Counted from the first letter of the stretch, positions 43,887 to 54,346 are shown. The stretch: DNA of 64,000 bases from JAQIBY01 sp963676165 (GCA_963676165.1 OY781043.1:1054001-1118000), one strand, 5' to 3'. Notes: generated by a model not told the origin, from the letters alone. Numbers and translations: made by a program.

Positions 43887-45311
43887 ATGAAACAATTTTA
43901 CCTGATCATTTTTCTGGTCTTTGCCACTTTTGTTGTTAATGCTCAAGAATGGATGCCGTTTGTGTATGAGCAGATGACTTATTTTGAACAAACACAAGAG
44001 GAGAATCTAAAGATTGAAATGTTTCTGACCGATTCCGTTGAGATAAATGGAGAAGAAACAAAATACTATTTTAATTACAAATACCCGCTTGATACCTGTC
44101 ATGGTGATGTTAATGTTGTGTTGGAGATGCATCAAGATCAGTTGTTGAATAAGCCTAGCTTCATGCAATTAAGAAATGATTCCATTCTATTCCCAGAAAG
44201 CGCTTGGGGTGATGGCGATGTTTTTATTTTCAAACCATTCGTTGCTCCTGGCGAAAGCTGGAATACAAACGGGACAATCATTGTGTGTGATGATGTAATA
44301 GAGTCGGAGTTCCTTGGAATTGTTGATTCTGTCAAGAGTTTCCATTGTGAAGGAGGAATCATGGATGGAAAGGAAATTCTCCTCTCGAAACATCATGGTT
44401 TTATTGATTATGTGCCAATCGGAAGTTTCTGGCATTCATTAAACCAATCGAATTTTGAGCTAGTTGGACTGAAAACTTCAGCAGATCAAATTGGTTATGA
44501 GCCTGCGCATTTTAGTGATTTTTTCCATTTACAACCGACTGATATGCTGTTCTGGTCTAGCTCATATGAACCATACGACATTTCACAACCATCAACAGGT
44601 GACTTATACGTGGATTCCATCAAATCGGTTTATAATGATGGCGATTCAGTTGCTTATTTCATTCATAGACGAGTTTATCGTTTGGGTGAACTACTGGCAA
44701 CTTACGAAAACCACATTGAAATTTACACTCGAAATACATATGATCGGTATATTGTGAATCCAACTGCTTGCATTGGAATTGCTCCAGATGACTTTGGACA
44801 GGCATTATTTTTCAAAGATGCCATTGATTTGACTGTAATGGGGGAGGATAGTCTTCAGGAAATTGTTTGGCATAAAGAGGGTTTTATCCTTTATGACGAC
44901 TGTGAAATCGGTTGTATCTGTGATTACATGCAGAGTTTTCAATTGTCAACAAAAACTGGCTTAAATCGTATTTGGGGCGGTGACTTTGGAGGTACATCTA
45001 ATTTAGAAATTGCTGGATATATCATTGCTGGAGAACATTGGGGGAATACGGATATCCCTGTGCATGTAGGAATTGCTGAGGTGACTAATGTTTCTGTGTC
45101 GCCAAATCCGGTCCGTAGTAGCTTGAAAGTTCAAACTGAGAATGTTGATGTTGAATCCTTGCAGCTTTTGGATTTGAATGCTCGTGTTTTAAAATCTTGT
45201 GAGGCAACGAATGTGATGCAAATCAATGAAATCCCAACAGGTGTGTATGTGCTAGTTATTCAATTGAATAATGGTAAAACATACAGAAAGAAAGTAATGA
45301 AGGTTGAATAG
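43887..45311 (+). CDS. T9SS-secreted protein of unknown function
   Basis: 474 residues from ATG 43887 (MKQFYLIIFLVFATFVVNAQ); an in-frame ATG four codons upstream (43875) is possible. The central 370 residues are rich in Asp, Glu, Tyr and Trp with no recognised domain. Residues about 400-474 form a T9SS type A sorting domain (VSPNPVRSSLKVQ, LQLLDLNARVLKS, GVYVLVIQLNNGKTYRKKVMKV). It is therefore predicted to be exported and attached or released. Divergent from the DUF721 gene. Confidence 0.8.
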   Translation: MKQFYLIIFLVFATFVVNAQEWMPFVYEQMTYFEQTQEENLKIEMFLTDSVEINGEETKYYFNYKYPLDTCHGDVNVVLEMHQDQLLNKPSFMQLRNDSILFPESAWGDGDVFIFKPFVAPGESWNTNGTIIVCDDVIESEFLGIVDSVKSFHCEGGIMDGKEILLSKHHGFIDYVPIGSFWHSLNQSNFELVGLKTSADQIGYEPAHFSDFFHLQPTDMLFWSSSYEPYDISQPSTGDLYVDSIKSVYNDGDSVAYFIHRRVYRLGELLATYENHIEIYTRNTYDRYIVNPTACIGIAPDDFGQALFFKDAIDLTVMGEDSLQEIVWHKEGFILYDDCEIGCICDYMQSFQLSTKTGLNRIWGGDFGGTSNLEIAGYIIAGEHWGNTDIPVHVGIAEVTNVSVSPNPVRSSLKVQTENVDVESLQLLDLNARVLKSCEATNVMQINEIPTGVYVLVIQLNNGKTYRKKVMKVE

Positions 45312-45405
45312 ATACTGTCTTTTAGCTTGAAAATCAATTGCTCCTCTGAAATTTTATCCTCTGCATTTCCTTTTCACATAAACTTTTGGCAAATTTGTAA
45401 AAAAT

Positions 45406-45936
45406 ATGACTATGGATACGCATAACAATCACGTACTTGAATTTGTGGCAGTGGCGAAAGAAACCGTGAGTTTGCTTGAGGAGTCTGCAGGATTAAATTC
45501 CAGAGATTTTGTGTTAAACGCACGACAGATTTTACCTTTGCTTTACCTGAAAGCTACTTTTTTGCCTAAGACAGAAACAGTTTTGGATGGAGATTTGGAA
45601 AGCTATGTCACTCCGGAGCATTATGAGTACATGAAAGCAATGCTTAAGGAAAAGCTTGGTGATTGGGATGCTACGATTCATCTTGAAGATGAGTTCATGA
45701 TGAATACTGAAGATTTCTTGCATGTTGAGCTATCCGAGCTTTTTGCAGATATTTATCAAGACATTGGTAACTTTATTATGCAATATCGTGATGGTGATGA
45801 TGATATCAGAAACGATGCCATGTGGGAATGCAAAGAAAACTTTGATCAATATTGGGGATTGCGTACTCTGATTTTGACTGAACATTTACATCGTATTATA
45901 ATTAGTGACGAATTCCAGAATAAGGAGGAAGTATGA
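45406..45936 (+). CDS. DUF5063 protein
   Basis: 176 residues, cytoplasmic, acidic (many Asp and Glu). FVAVAKETVSLLEESAGLNSRDFVLNARQILPLLYLKA and LHVELSELFADIYQDIGNFIMQYR are the core DUF5063 blocks. Function unknown; in Bacteroidota it regularly precedes the exonuclease-domain gene that follows, with which it overlaps by four bases (ATGA), so the pair is translationally coupled. Confidence 0.82.
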   Translation: MTMDTHNNHVLEFVAVAKETVSLLEESAGLNSRDFVLNARQILPLLYLKATFLPKTETVLDGDLESYVTPEHYEYMKAMLKEKLGDWDATIHLEDEFMMNTEDFLHVELSELFADIYQDIGNFIMQYRDGDDDIRNDAMWECKENFDQYWGLRTLILTEHLHRIIISDEFQNKEEV

Positions 45937-46523
45937 GAGCAGATATCCCCGAAACAATAGATAAAGAAGACATTCGTAAACTTCCAGCCATCGCTTTTGA
46001 AGGTGAGATTATTGTGGTTGAGGATGATCAGGCAGTGGATGATGCTGTGAAATATTTGTTGCAATACGATGTGCTTGGCTTTGATACTGAAACCCGTCCG
46101 TCTTTCAAAAAGGGAAAAACAAATCAGCACCAAGTTGCATTGCTTCAGTTGTTTGGTGGGGAAAAAGCGTTTCTCTTCCGATTGAATAAAATGCAATTGT
46201 CCAATGCATTAACAGGCTTATTAGCGAATCCAAAAGTCTTGAAGGTTGGTGCTGCTGTTCATGATGACATTAAAGCATTGAAAGCACTTAACTCTTTCCG
46301 TGATGGAGGTTTTGTCGATGTACAAAATATGGCAACTAAATTGGAAATTGAAGTGAAGTCATTACGCAAACTAACGGCTATGTTTTTTCATGCCCGACTT
46401 TCAAAATCTCAGCAACTTTCAAATTGGGAAGCAGATGAATTGTCTGAGTCACAGGCAAAATATGCAGCCACTGATGCATGGATTTCACATGAGTTATATT
46501 ACAAACTGAAAGCTTTTATGTAA
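45933..46523 (+). CDS. 3'-5' exonuclease-domain protein
   Basis: 196 residues. DEDD-type exonuclease fold: GFDTETRPSF holds the first Asp and Glu (near residue 50), VHDDIKALKAL the second Asp, and YAATDAWISHELYYKL the last. This is the DNA polymerase I 3'-5' exonuclease or RNase D domain. No polymerase or HRDC part is attached. The substrate could be RNA or DNA ends. Coupled to the DUF5063 gene upstream. Confidence 0.9.
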   Translation: MRADIPETIDKEDIRKLPAIAFEGEIIVVEDDQAVDDAVKYLLQYDVLGFDTETRPSFKKGKTNQHQVALLQLFGGEKAFLFRLNKMQLSNALTGLLANPKVLKVGAAVHDDIKALKALNSFRDGGFVDVQNMATKLEIEVKSLRKLTAMFFHARLSKSQQLSNWEADELSESQAKYAATDAWISHELYYKLKAFM

Positions 46524-46528
46524 TCTTT

Positions 46529-47134
46529 TTAGAGTTGTCCGTTTTCGTATTTTAGTACCAGCATCTCAATGTCTTTATCTTCACCTTCAGGATCATAATT
46601 TACTTTTAAATTGTGACCAAAAATGCGTGCCAATGCCTGAAATGTACCTGCGAGTACACCTCCTTTAAACTCTTTGATGATTTCAAAACTTGTCGATCCT
46701 GTCTCCCTATCTATGAGCTTGATTAAAAGTAATCCTTGTGATATTGTCAGCTTTTTAATGTCGTCTTCATATTGTGCTCTAAACTCTTTTTCTCGCTTCT
46801 TGATGTATTTTTTTTGATCTTTTTCGTTTGGAATGTATTTCAGGTTGTTCTCAATATCTTGCATGGTACTCCCCATCAGTTTTGCATAAGGATATGCCTT
46901 TTTGAAATTCCGAACCAATCGGCTATGTCTTCTTCTCTGTTTGTTTGTCATTTTATCTGTAACATCAGGGGTGACATACACCTGTTTCATGAAGAGAACA
47001 GGATTGGGATCGTTGGCGATTATGCTGTCGATATTTATTGCATTGGCGTAATATTCAGGAACTTGAGCTTTGCTAGTTAGTGCAGCAAGAACCAATCCAA
47101 GTAAGAAAAGAATATGTATTATGTGCTTTTTCAT
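46529..47134 (-). CDS. DUF4294 exported protein
   Basis: 201 residues. MKKHIIHILFLLGLVLAALTSKAQ signal peptide (quoted in part: HILFLLGLVLAALTSKAQ). The mature part has KKAYPYAKLMGSTMQDIENNL, FRAQYEDDIKKLTISQGLLLIKLIDRET and GTFQALARIFGHNLKVNYDPEGED, the DUF4294 blocks, in fixed order. Function unknown; restricted to Bacteroidota as far as I know. Convergent with the exonuclease gene. Confidence 0.85.
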   Translation of the reverse strand: MKKHIIHILFLLGLVLAALTSKAQVPEYYANAINIDSIIANDPNPVLFMKQVYVTPDVTDKMTNKQRRRHSRLVRNFKKAYPYAKLMGSTMQDIENNLKYIPNEKDQKKYIKKREKEFRAQYEDDIKKLTISQGLLLIKLIDRETGSTSFEIIKEFKGGVLAGTFQALARIFGHNLKVNYDPEGEDKDIEMLVLKYENGQL

Positions 47135-47148
47135 AAGGATACTTTACC

Positions 47149-47156
47149 TATCTTTG
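47149..47156 (+). promoter_or_regulatory. -7 box of the EamA-lnt operon
   Basis: TATCTTTG matches TAnnTTTG exactly, 36 bases before the EamA ATG at 47193. A -33 TTG at the expected distance is not present. Confidence 0.5.
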
Positions 47157-47192
47157 GGAAAATTTTACCAATAATTGTACCAATTTTAGCGT

Positions 47193-48080
47193 ATGAACAG
47201 AAATGTTGAGCAGCTTGTAAATTATCTCATTCTACTCGTTTTGAGTTTGATTTGGGGAAGTAGTTTCATACTCATGAAATATGGATTGTATAGTTTCTCT
47301 TATGGCCAAGTAGCTGCATTTCGGATGTTTATTGCATTTGTGGCGTTGCTACCTTTTGCGCTAAAGCACATTCGTTTGTTGAATAAGCAAAATTTTATTC
47401 CACTGCTGATTGTCGGCTTTATTGGGAATTGTATTCCTGCATTTCTGTTTACAATTGCTGAAACACGTATTGACTCCTCTTTGGCTGGTATGCTCAATGC
47501 AATGACACCTTTCTTTACGCTGATTATTGGTGGGATAGTCTATCGTGTTAAAATCAAAGGTCGGTCTATACTTGGTGTGCTTATCGGTTTGGTTGGCTCG
47601 GTTATGTTGATACTTGCTGATGCAGAGGGCTTTGGTAAGAATGTCAATGCCTATGCACTCTTCGTTGTTTTGGCAACACTTATGTATGGCGTTAATATCA
47701 ATCATGTCAAAGAAAAATTAAGTCACCTTAATGGGATACAAATATCATCGCTTTCATTCTTTTTGGTTGGTCCTGTGGTGACAATTTATCTGTTGAGCAG
47801 CAATTTGCCGGCAACATTTTCTCAGCCAAGTGCGTGGAATGACTTTTTGTATGTCTTTTTGCTTGGCTTTTTAGGATCAGCAATGGCTGTTGTGATGGTA
47901 AATATTTTAATACAACGTACTACAGCAATATTTTCATCTTCAGTAACCTATATGATGCCTGTTGTAGCAATTGCTTGGGGCTTATTGGATGGTGAAACCT
48001 TACATTTGGTGCATTATATAGGATTGGGGTTGGTTCTGCTGGGCGTTTATTTAGTGAATAAAAAATCGAAGAAACAATGA
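47193..48080 (+). CDS. EamA/DMT family transporter
   Basis: 295 residues with ten predicted membrane helices in two homologous halves. The first half contains LVLSLIWGSSFILMKYGLYS and LLPFALKHIRLL, the second VVLATLMYGVNINHVKEKLS. Exports or exchanges small molecules; the substrate is not readable from sequence. The stop overlaps the start of the N-acyltransferase gene by four bases (ATGA). Confidence 0.9.
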   Translation: MNRNVEQLVNYLILLVLSLIWGSSFILMKYGLYSFSYGQVAAFRMFIAFVALLPFALKHIRLLNKQNFIPLLIVGFIGNCIPAFLFTIAETRIDSSLAGMLNAMTPFFTLIIGGIVYRVKIKGRSILGVLIGLVGSVMLILADAEGFGKNVNAYALFVVLATLMYGVNINHVKEKLSHLNGIQISSLSFFLVGPVVTIYLLSSNLPATFSQPSAWNDFLYVFLLGFLGSAMAVVMVNILIQRTTAIFSSSVTYMMPVVAIAWGLLDGETLHLVHYIGLGLVLLGVYLVNKKSKKQ

Positions 48081-49693
48081 ATTTATCAGGATGGAGAGCT
48101 TATACATTGTCCGTGTTGGGCGGTATTTTAATGAGTTTGGCTTTCACTCAATGGCATATCGGATGGACAGTTATTTTGGGGATGATCCCTTTCCTTTTGA
48201 TTGAGGAATATGTCTTTCAGAACAGAAATACCTTACGTACATTCAATTTTTTTATGCGGCTTTTTCCTGGACTACTCGTTTGGAATATCATTTCCATTTT
48301 CTGGATATGGTTTGCTACCATTCCGGGTTCCATTTTTGCAATCCTTTGGAACACGAGTGCCATGGCTCTTGTCTTCATTCTTTTTCATAAAGTTCGTTTA
48401 CGCCTGAATGATAAGGAGGCTTATGCTTCTTTGATTGTGTTTTGGTTGGCTTTTGAATTTATTTATCTCCGCATTACCTTGTCTTTTCCTTGGTTGTTGC
48501 TCGGGAATGCATTTGCCAACAACATCAAAATGATTCAGTGGTATGAGTTTACTGGAGCCATGGGTGGTACATTTTGGGTGCTTCTCGTGAGTTTGGCTTT
48601 ATTTTTTGTTATTCGACAGTGGATTAAAGACAAGCGTTGGACAGCTCCTTTGCGGAATCGAATAATCTATTCTTTGGGGATTCTGATCCTTCCTATTCTA
48701 ATTTCCCATGTAATTTACAGCACCTATCAAGAAAAAGGCGAAGCTTATGATGTGGTTGTGCTTCAACCCAATGTTGACCCATACCAGAAATTTAAAGTGT
48801 CAACCTCTGAACAATTGTTTCAGATGCTTGCTCTTGCTGACCAGGAAATGGATGATAATGTTGATTATCTGGTTTTTCCTGAAACAGCATTGCCATTGTA
48901 TGTGAATGGAGATTCAATTGAATTTGAGTGGCATCCAGCCATTCAGGTTTTGAGAAATTATTCAAAAGATCATCCAAATTTAAAAATGATTGTGGGACTC
49001 ACTTCCAGACAATTTTATTTTGAGGGAGAGGAGCGTACCGAAACATCTCATGCGTATGAGGATTTTTATTTTGATGAATACAATGCAACCTATCAATTCG
49101 ATACAACAAATCAGCAGCAGAGGTATTACAAATCAAAGTTAGTCCCTGGTGTTGAAACTTTGCCTTTTGTTGAAAATATTCAATGGTTAAACGATCTCAT
49201 TATCAACCTAGGAGGATCGCGTAATAGCTTAACAGGACAGGTTCACCGTTCTGTCTTTGTTTCGCCTCAAGATTCTGTGGCTGTAGGAACTCCGATTTGT
49301 TACGAAAGCATTTATGGTGAATTTGTCACTGAGTTTGTACGCTATGGTGCCGATTTTCTGTTCATTGTAACCAATGATGGTTGGTGGAAAGATACCCCTG
49401 GTTATAAGCAACATGCGATGTTTGCTCGTATTCGTGCAATTGAAAATAGGCGCAGTGTAGCTCGAAGTGCAAATACTGGAATTTCCATGTTAATTAATCA
49501 GCGTGGCGATGTGTTGGAGTCACGTGGTTGGTGGGTTGAAGAAGTGATTCGTGGACAAATTCATGCCAACTCAAAGCTGACATTTTATTCTCGCTATGGC
49601 GATTATTTGGGTCGCATATCTTTGTTTGTTGCAGTATTGGTATTGCTTCATTTGTTGTCATATCGCATGATGAAACGCAGAATGGGAGAATAG
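48077..49693 (+). CDS. lnt: apolipoprotein N-acyltransferase
   Basis: 538 residues. N-terminal membrane helices to about 215, then a C-N hydrolase (nitrilase) domain with catalytic Glu in YLVFPETALPLY (near residue 275), Lys in YYKSKLVPGVETLPF (near 355) and Cys in VGTPICYESIYGEF (near 410), followed by FLFIVTNDGWWKDTPGYKQH. A final helix closes the protein. It adds the third acyl chain to lipoproteins at the inner membrane, consistent with the many lipoproteins in this window. Translationally coupled to the EamA gene. Confidence 0.95.
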   Translation: MNLSGWRAYTLSVLGGILMSLAFTQWHIGWTVILGMIPFLLIEEYVFQNRNTLRTFNFFMRLFPGLLVWNIISIFWIWFATIPGSIFAILWNTSAMALVFILFHKVRLRLNDKEAYASLIVFWLAFEFIYLRITLSFPWLLLGNAFANNIKMIQWYEFTGAMGGTFWVLLVSLALFFVIRQWIKDKRWTAPLRNRIIYSLGILILPILISHVIYSTYQEKGEAYDVVVLQPNVDPYQKFKVSTSEQLFQMLALADQEMDDNVDYLVFPETALPLYVNGDSIEFEWHPAIQVLRNYSKDHPNLKMIVGLTSRQFYFEGEERTETSHAYEDFYFDEYNATYQFDTTNQQQRYYKSKLVPGVETLPFVENIQWLNDLIINLGGSRNSLTGQVHRSVFVSPQDSVAVGTPICYESIYGEFVTEFVRYGADFLFIVTNDGWWKDTPGYKQHAMFARIRAIENRRSVARSANTGISMLINQRGDVLESRGWWVEEVIRGQIHANSKLTFYSRYGDYLGRISLFVAVLVLLHLLSYRMMKRRMGE

Positions 49694-50505
49694 TTGGATT
49701 TGTTTTTTTGTGATATTGTTTTTTGCAGATCCACAATTATCCAATATTTCTTATCTCCAAATTGTAGTTTGAGTCAGATTCTCATTTTAAGAGTCGTTAA
49801 TGAGAGCGCTTTTGGACATGATTTTTGCATAAAAAAGCAAAAATTCACGCCAAAAGCCACAGTCATTTAACAACTCAAAACTTTGGATCAAGCAAAAAAG
49901 TTTGGGGACATTAATTGATTATCATGCTTATAACTGCCAGTATTCGGATGGACTAATTTTGACAGATATGCTTATTCCTACCAAAATCGGCGCTAGTCCA
50001 GTACTATCCTGTATTCGTAAAACATCAGATTGTTACTTGTTAGTTACTTAGATGCGAGAATTGGCGCCTTCGCGTATTTTCTGTGATTTATTGAGATGTG
50101 TTTGGAGTTTTTGAGCCGCGCATGCGAGCCTGTTAGCTATTCTTGGCCGCTAAACAAAACGAGCTTTCTGCGGGTCACGGAAAACATATCCAATAAATAA
50201 GAAAATTCGGGTCAGCGCCAGGTTTCTTTGTGAACTTTCTTTGCCGAAAAGAAAGTTGATGAAAGGTTTGCTTGCCGTTCGTTGTTTATCCCACAGGAAT
50301 ATTGTTTGCTAGCCAGCCTTGTATATCAAATTAATAAATAGGCGGGTAGGCTTTTCATCCCGAACACTTAAAAATAACAACCTGTGATTCTGGGTAGGAA
50401 AGAAAGCGACGGTAAGAGAGGTTACATTATTTGTTAAACCTATAGAAATATCATCTTTCATGATTTGATATCCGCAATCATTTTATTTGCGACCAAACCA
50501 ACCAT
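49694..50505. other. gene-free tract with dispersed repeat copy B
   Basis: About 810 bases with no supportable gene. It contains the second copy of the dispersed repeat (50094-50374), a perfect 10-bp hairpin AACTTTCTTT...AAAGAAAGTT (50233-50257), and an inverted 14-base match to the end of copy A (49808-49821). Confidence 0.7.
50094..50374. repeat. dispersed intergenic repeat, copy B
   Basis: Carries in the same order the blocks described for 8689-8941, including 31 identical bases at 50185-50215. It also has CCCACAGGAATATT (near 50290), which in the other locus lies right beside the IS256 insertion. The variable middle parts differ. Confidence 0.75.
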
Positions 50506-50541
50506 AAAAAAAAACCGAATCAACTTATTGATTCGGTTTTC
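50506..50541 (-). terminator. terminator of dsbD
   Basis: AAAACCGAATCAA-TAAG-TTGATTCGGTTTT followed by a T run on the minus strand, 19 bases after the stop. Confidence 0.9.
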
Positions 50542-50559
50542 AATATGTAAATCGATTGT

Positions 50560-52680
50560 TTATTTCATCGCTTCTAAACCTTTGTCGAGCCATTCGATGA
50601 AAACATCAGGGTCTTTTTCGTATTCCATTGTTTCACTGATCAGTTTGTCTCCAGTTTCTGGATCGATCAGCACATAAAAAGGTTGAGAATTCACATTGAA
50701 TTTTGTCATTTGCAAATCCAAGTTTTGTTTTCCCATGGTTTTCTTAACTTTTCCATCCATTTCAGAAGTGTACCATTCACTTTCAGGAAGTTCGTGGCGC
50801 TCATCTGTATAAAGTTTTGTTATAATCACTTTGTTGTTGAGATAATCTTGCACACGTGTATCTTCCCAAATGAATGATTGCATTTGTTTGCAATTGCTGC
50901 ACTGTTTTCCTGTAAAATACAAGAGCAATGGCTTTCTTTGTTCTTTTGCACAGTTTATTCCTTGTGTGTAATCAAAATATCCTTGCACATTGTAACCAAA
51001 ATGCAAGAAATCATATTTTGGTTCTTCGCACAGTGCTTCTTCAATTTCCACTGCAGGGACACCACCAGATGAAAGTTCAAAATTTTGAGCTGTCATAGGA
51101 GGAAGTACAGATGCAATAGGAGTTAATTTTGCACCAAACATTCCTGGAAGTAGGTAAAGTGAAAATGTGAAAGAAATGATTACTAGGAAAATTCTGAATA
51201 TTCCAACGTGTTGTAAGTCACTGTCGTGAGGGAATTTGATTTTCCCAAGGAGGTAAAATCCCATCAACGCAAATAGGACAACCCAAATTGCAATGTATAA
51301 GTCACGACTTAAGAAATTCAAGTTGTATGTTTGATCGATATTGGATAGGAATTTCATTGAGAATGCAAGTAATACAAATGCAAACACAACTTTAACAGAG
51401 TTCATCCAACCACCTGACTTTGGTAATTTTTTCAATAAGTTTGGTGACGCAGCGAGTAATGTAAAAGGCAAGGCAAAACCGAAACCAAAACCCATCATCC
51501 CGATTGTTGGTTCAAGCCATGAGCCGCTTGCTGCACCTTTTACAAGAATAGCACCAACGATAGGACCTGTACATGAGAAACTTACGATGACAAGTGTTAC
51601 TGCCATAAAGAAGGACGCTAGAATTCCACCTTTATCTACTTGTTGATCTGCTTTATTTGCAAGTCCTGTCGGAAGTGTAATTTCAAATAATCCAAAGAAG
51701 GATAGTGAGAAAATAAAGAATAAAATAAAGAAAATAGCATTTGCAATCCAGCTAGTACTCATGACTGTTGTTAAGTCTGCGCCTGCACTGGTAAGCGAAA
51801 CGATTAATCCGACCAGTGTGTAAAGGAAAATAATGGAAATACCGAAAATAACAGCTTTCATAATTCCACTGGCACGACTTGATTGCCCTTGCAAGAAAAA
51901 ACTAACAGTCATAGGAATCATAGGGAATACGCAGGGAGTAAGTACCCCGAGTAATCCACCTCCGATTGCCATCAAAAGAAAACCCCAGAATCCTTTTTCT
52001 TCCTCTTCTTCAGTATCTTCGGTTGTTTCGGATTTTTCAACGCTTGTTTCTTTGCTTACTTCTTCTTCAGTTTCAGACTCGTTGTTGTTTTCTTCCGTGT
52101 TTTCTTCAACAACTTCTTCGTCCTCTTCTTCCACAGGGTTTGTTTCTGTTTTTTCAACTACCTCTTTGGGATCGTTTGTGGTTTCTTCAATTTTGTGTTG
52201 TACTGGTTTGACGCTAAAACTCATGTCTTCAGTTACAAGGACACATTTACCATCCACATCGTAACAAGCCTGACCATCGAGTAGTCCTTTGACAGTAAAT
52301 CCATTTTTTGAATTCGATTTAATTTTCTGTTTGTAAACCACCTTATTCTCATGATATTTTACGTTTACATCAAATACCTCATCGTGTACTTCTTTGGGTT
52401 TAGGTGATTCTGTAATACCACCAACCAAGGCATAGTCATTAGACTCTTCGAACTCGATGTACATAGGCATAGGACCACCATCTTCCATGTCGATTGTGTA
52501 CAAATGCCAATCTTTTTCAATTGTACCAGACATGACAAGGTAATACTCACTTTCATTGACACTTTCAGTTGTAAATGTCCATGTGACAGGATTTACCTGT
52601 TGAGCAAATACTAAACCTGCAAATAGAAGCATGCTTACTAAGGCTACTCCTGATTTCCAGAGGGCAAATAAACGTTTCAT
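50560..52680 (-). CDS. dsbD: thiol:disulfide interchange protein DsbD
   Basis: 706 residues. Signal peptide, then an N-terminal DsbD-alpha domain (to about 160) with paired Cys in GQACYDVDGKCVLV, an acidic linker (about 170-235, almost all Glu, Asp, Thr, Asn), a membrane domain with eight helices and Cys in TPCVFPMIPM and SFSCTGPIVGA, and a thioredoxin domain with CSNC in FTGKQCSNCKQM (near 600). It moves reducing power from cytoplasmic thioredoxin to the periplasm. The acidic linker is longer than in Escherichia coli DsbD. 20 bases downstream of RNase G on the same strand. Confidence 0.93.
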   Translation of the reverse strand: MKRLFALWKSGVALVSMLLFAGLVFAQQVNPVTWTFTTESVNESEYYLVMSGTIEKDWHLYTIDMEDGGPMPMYIEFEESNDYALVGGITESPKPKEVHDEVFDVNVKYHENKVVYKQKIKSNSKNGFTVKGLLDGQACYDVDGKCVLVTEDMSFSVKPVQHKIEETTNDPKEVVEKTETNPVEEEDEEVVEENTEENNNESETEEEVSKETSVEKSETTEDTEEEEEKGFWGFLLMAIGGGLLGVLTPCVFPMIPMTVSFFLQGQSSRASGIMKAVIFGISIIFLYTLVGLIVSLTSAGADLTTVMSTSWIANAIFFILFFIFSLSFFGLFEITLPTGLANKADQQVDKGGILASFFMAVTLVIVSFSCTGPIVGAILVKGAASGSWLEPTIGMMGFGFGFALPFTLLAASPNLLKKLPKSGGWMNSVKVVFAFVLLAFSMKFLSNIDQTYNLNFLSRDLYIAIWVVLFALMGFYLLGKIKFPHDSDLQHVGIFRIFLVIISFTFSLYLLPGMFGAKLTPIASVLPPMTAQNFELSSGGVPAVEIEEALCEEPKYDFLHFGYNVQGYFDYTQGINCAKEQRKPLLLYFTGKQCSNCKQMQSFIWEDTRVQDYLNNKVIITKLYTDERHELPESEWYTSEMDGKVKKTMGKQNLDLQMTKFNVNSQPFYVLIDPETGDKLISETMEYEKDPDVFIEWLDKGLEAMK

Positions 52681-52700
52681 ATGCTATTGTTTTAGGTTAA

Positions 52701-54272
52701 TTACAACAATATTTCTTCGTTCTTGTCATTGAAAAAATGATATTCCATCATAGTGTATGCCATAGCTCCAACAATATGCAATTGGAGTGTTGATTTCTTT
52801 TGCCATGACTTTTTCAATGATTTGAAACCGGATTTCTTATTTATATATGCTTCAAGGAACGGATGCACTTTTAACACAACACGTTTTTCTTTGTTTTGTT
52901 TAGCTAGCAGTTGTAATTTGTTTTCTATCTCGTCAAGGATAAGTATTCCGGCTTGAATTTTTCCTTTACCTAAACAAGTTGGACAGGTTTCTTCTGTTTG
53001 GATATGCATTTCCGGTCTAACGCGTTGACGGGTAATTTGCATTAATCCAAATTTGCTGAGTTGTAGAATGTGGTGTTTAGCACGATCTTCCACCATCTCA
53101 TTTTTCATTTTTTCAAATAACTGTTGTCTGTGATTCGAATCCGTCATATCAATGAAATCGATGACAATGATTCCCCCCATGTCACGAAGTTTCAACTGAC
53201 GAGCGATTTCTTCGGCAGCAGTTAAGTTGACGCTCAAGGCGTTATTTTCTTGTCCTGTTGTATTCTTTTTGTTCCCGCTGTTTACGTCAATGACGTGCAG
53301 AGCCTCGGTATGCTCAATTATGAGATAGGTTCCGTCTTTCATTGGAACTGTTTTCCCAAATAATGTTTTGATTTGCTTTTCAATGCCAAAGTGCTCAAAA
53401 ATAGGCGTTTTCCCTTTAAATTGTTTGAGGATATTGGCTTTGTCAGGGGCAATTTCCTGAATGTATTTTTTCATTTCAACGAAGGTCGCAGCATCATCCA
53501 CCGTAATTTGTGAAAAATCACTGGTCAGAATGTCACGAATGACTGCTTCTGTGCGGTTCACTTCGCCAATTAAGAGTTGTGGTGGCTTAGCACCTTGCAA
53601 ACGTTTGATTCCAGATTCCCATTTGTCAGTTAAATATCTCAACTCCTTATCCAAATCAGCCACACGCTTATTTTGCGCAGCAGTACGGATGATAACACCA
53701 TAATTTTTTGGTCGGATGCTTTCGATCAGACTCAATAGTCGGCGTTTTTCTTCTTTTGAATTGATTTTTTGGGATACTGAAACCTTGTTGGAGAAAGGCA
53801 TGAGTACCAGATTTCTGCCTGCGATGGAAATCTCTGATGACAAACGTGGACCTTTGAGTGAAATAGGCTCTTTGGCTATTTGGACAACCAAATATTCGCC
53901 CCCATTAATGACATCTGAAACTTTTCCGTTCTTATCAATTTCCGCTTCGAAACGAACTCTGTTCGATGGACGTTTCTTTGCTTTGGGAGATTGTAAGATT
54001 TGAATGAATTTCTTTAAAGTTGCAAAATTAGGACCTAAGTCTAGATAATGTAAAAATGCATCGCGCTGATATCCAACATCAATAAATGCTGCATTCAGCC
54101 CAGTCATTAGTTTTTTTACCTTTCCAAGATATATATCGCCTACTGAAAATTTATGATTGTTGTCTTCTTGATGAAGCTCTATCAGTTGTTTTTCTTTCAG
54201 TAATGCAATACGAATTCCGGAAGGTTTAACTTCGACAACAAGTTCATTATTTGCACCTTGTGATTTATTCAC
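52701..54272 (-). CDS. rng: ribonuclease E/G family protein
   Basis: 523 residues, the short RNase G form. S1 domain at about 40-130 (KFSVGDIYLGKVKKLMTGLNAAFIDVGYQRDAFLH, quoted in part: GLNAAFIDVGYQRDAFLH). Catalytic Asp residues in HVIDVNSGNK and IVIDFIDMTDSNHR (about 330-375), and the zinc-link CPTCLGKGK (near 435). It processes rRNA and mRNA 5' ends. No C-terminal degradosome scaffold as in RNase E. Confidence 0.95.
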   Translation of the reverse strand: MNKSQGANNELVVEVKPSGIRIALLKEKQLIELHQEDNNHKFSVGDIYLGKVKKLMTGLNAAFIDVGYQRDAFLHYLDLGPNFATLKKFIQILQSPKAKKRPSNRVRFEAEIDKNGKVSDVINGGEYLVVQIAKEPISLKGPRLSSEISIAGRNLVLMPFSNKVSVSQKINSKEEKRRLLSLIESIRPKNYGVIIRTAAQNKRVADLDKELRYLTDKWESGIKRLQGAKPPQLLIGEVNRTEAVIRDILTSDFSQITVDDAATFVEMKKYIQEIAPDKANILKQFKGKTPIFEHFGIEKQIKTLFGKTVPMKDGTYLIIEHTEALHVIDVNSGNKKNTTGQENNALSVNLTAAEEIARQLKLRDMGGIIVIDFIDMTDSNHRQQLFEKMKNEMVEDRAKHHILQLSKFGLMQITRQRVRPEMHIQTEETCPTCLGKGKIQAGILILDEIENKLQLLAKQNKEKRVVLKVHPFLEAYINKKSGFKSLKKSWQKKSTLQLHIVGAMAYTMMEYHFFNDKNEEILL

Positions 54273-54346
54273 AACAGAAAACGGTATTATAAGCCAAAGC
54301 TCTAGGCGTAAACCTAAAGCTTTGATCTTTATTTAAGAATAAATAA